Shown: one piece after another, positions 63,690-64,000 of the stretch | Layout of the letters: every line of letters begins with the position of its first letter | Numbering within the stretch: the first letter of the stretch is position 1 | Assembly: GCF_963678845.1 (NCBI RefSeq) | Contig: NZ_OY787466.1 | Span: 930,001-994,000 of the forward strand | Source: an uncultured Bacteroides sp. | Lineage (GTDB): Bacteria; Bacteroidota; Bacteroidia; Bacteroidales; Bacteroidaceae | Length of the DNA: 64,000 nt | Direction of reading: 5' to 3' | Made by a program: the position numbers and the translations under genes | Notes under the pieces: model-generated | The model's database searches: none | What the model was told of the DNA's origin: nothing | The model's input: only the letters and a program-made list of their open reading frames with translations

Positions 63690-64000
63690 TTAATTAGAAG
63701 GCTGTTCTAATCCGCCAAACCAATAGGCAGCGGTCACTCCGCCATCCATTAAGATATCGCTACCAGTTATAAAAGCGCCATCTTGCCCCATTAATAAGGC
63801 TCCTACATTGGCAACTTCATCAGGGGTTCCTGCTCTTCCAACAGCACCACCTTCTATCATCTTGCGGTAACTTTCTCCACGTGGACCAGATAATTCATCT
63901 TTTGCTAAAGGAGTCATTATAATACCTGGACTTATGGTATTAATCCGAGCACCTCGTTTACCCCATCTTATAGCTTCAGCCATTACCCTTAACGAATTGC
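63690..64000 (-). CDS. SDR-family oxidoreductase, C-terminal part (cut at window edge)
   Basis: Partial: the frame is open to the window edge (NSLRVMAEAIRWG precedes the first in-window Met), so the Rossmann part lies beyond 64000. Seen: RINTISPGIIMTPL, GRAGTPDEVANVGALL and ITGSDILMDGGV, the C-terminal half of a classical short-chain dehydrogenase. 19 bp upstream of the cupin-CMD gene, likely the same operon. Confidence 0.9.
   Translation of the reverse strand, partial: NSLRVMAEAIRWGKRGARINTISPGIIMTPLAKDELSGPRGESYRKMIEGGAVGRAGTPDEVANVGALLMGQDGAFITGSDILMDGGVTAAYWFGGLEQPSN

Overview
The window reads as chromosomal DNA of a Bacteroidales bacterium, most likely a Bacteroides-like genus. This rests on a SusC/SusD pair, an ECF sigma/FecR pair with the Bacteroidetes-type FecR C-terminus, a histone-like HU-related protein, DUF6057, DUF6051 and LA_2272-type surface repeat proteins, an AT-rich base composition, and promoters of the Bacteroides type (-33 TTTG-like box, 19-21 bp, -7 TAnnTTTG). 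No rRNA, tRNA, CRISPR array, integrase or intact insertion sequence was seen.

Layout. 1-5.4 kb: an outer-membrane import pair (SusC-like with an STN domain, SusD-like lipoprotein) closed by a strong terminator. 5.5-8.7 kb: an AT-rich accessory patch on the minus strand with three unrecognised genes, two of them overlapping; one looks like a PD-(D/E)XK nuclease. 9-20 kb: mixed single genes (DMT transporter, two methyltransferases, transglutaminase-like lipoprotein, cutC, HU-related protein, Fic protein, M28 peptidase, rhomboid protease). 20.4-31.1 kb: a DUF3575 outer-membrane protein; then AraC, ECF sigma, FecR and DUF4382 genes in one run; then, behind a terminator and a good promoter, a tight operon of TonB-dependent receptor, AmpG/RhtX-like permease, HemN and protoporphyrinogen oxidase. 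That operon looks like a salvage route for porphyrin precursors. 31.7-34.5 kb: a LytTR regulator with a TPR histidine kinase. 35-41.5 kb: a CDF metal exporter followed by a tandemly duplicated two-gene cassette (LA_2272-like surface repeat protein plus DUF3943 protein). 41.5-53.1 kb: housekeeping and surface genes, including an NlpE-like lipoprotein, a CNNM/CorC-type protein, a DOPA-dioxygenase homologue, a double CDGSH protein, a GH27 enzyme, and a CxxCH-containing propeller lipoprotein with DUF6057. 53.2-64 kb: a long minus-strand redox island of aldo/keto reductases, flavodoxins, alcohol dehydrogenases, a cupin-carboxymuconolactone decarboxylase fusion, an SDR, a MATE exporter and an MBL hydrolase, running off the right edge.

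The most unusual non-coding signals are three arrays of short palindromes at exact helical-scale spacing: four sites with a CCCGGG core every 23 bp in front of the HU-related gene, three sites with a TGTACA core every 22 bp after the haem operon, and a more diverged four-site GTAC-like array, also every 22 bp, upstream of the CNNM/CorC gene. The best candidates for an undescribed system are these arrays, the two-gene nuclease-like cassette and the duplicated LA_2272/DUF3943 cassette.
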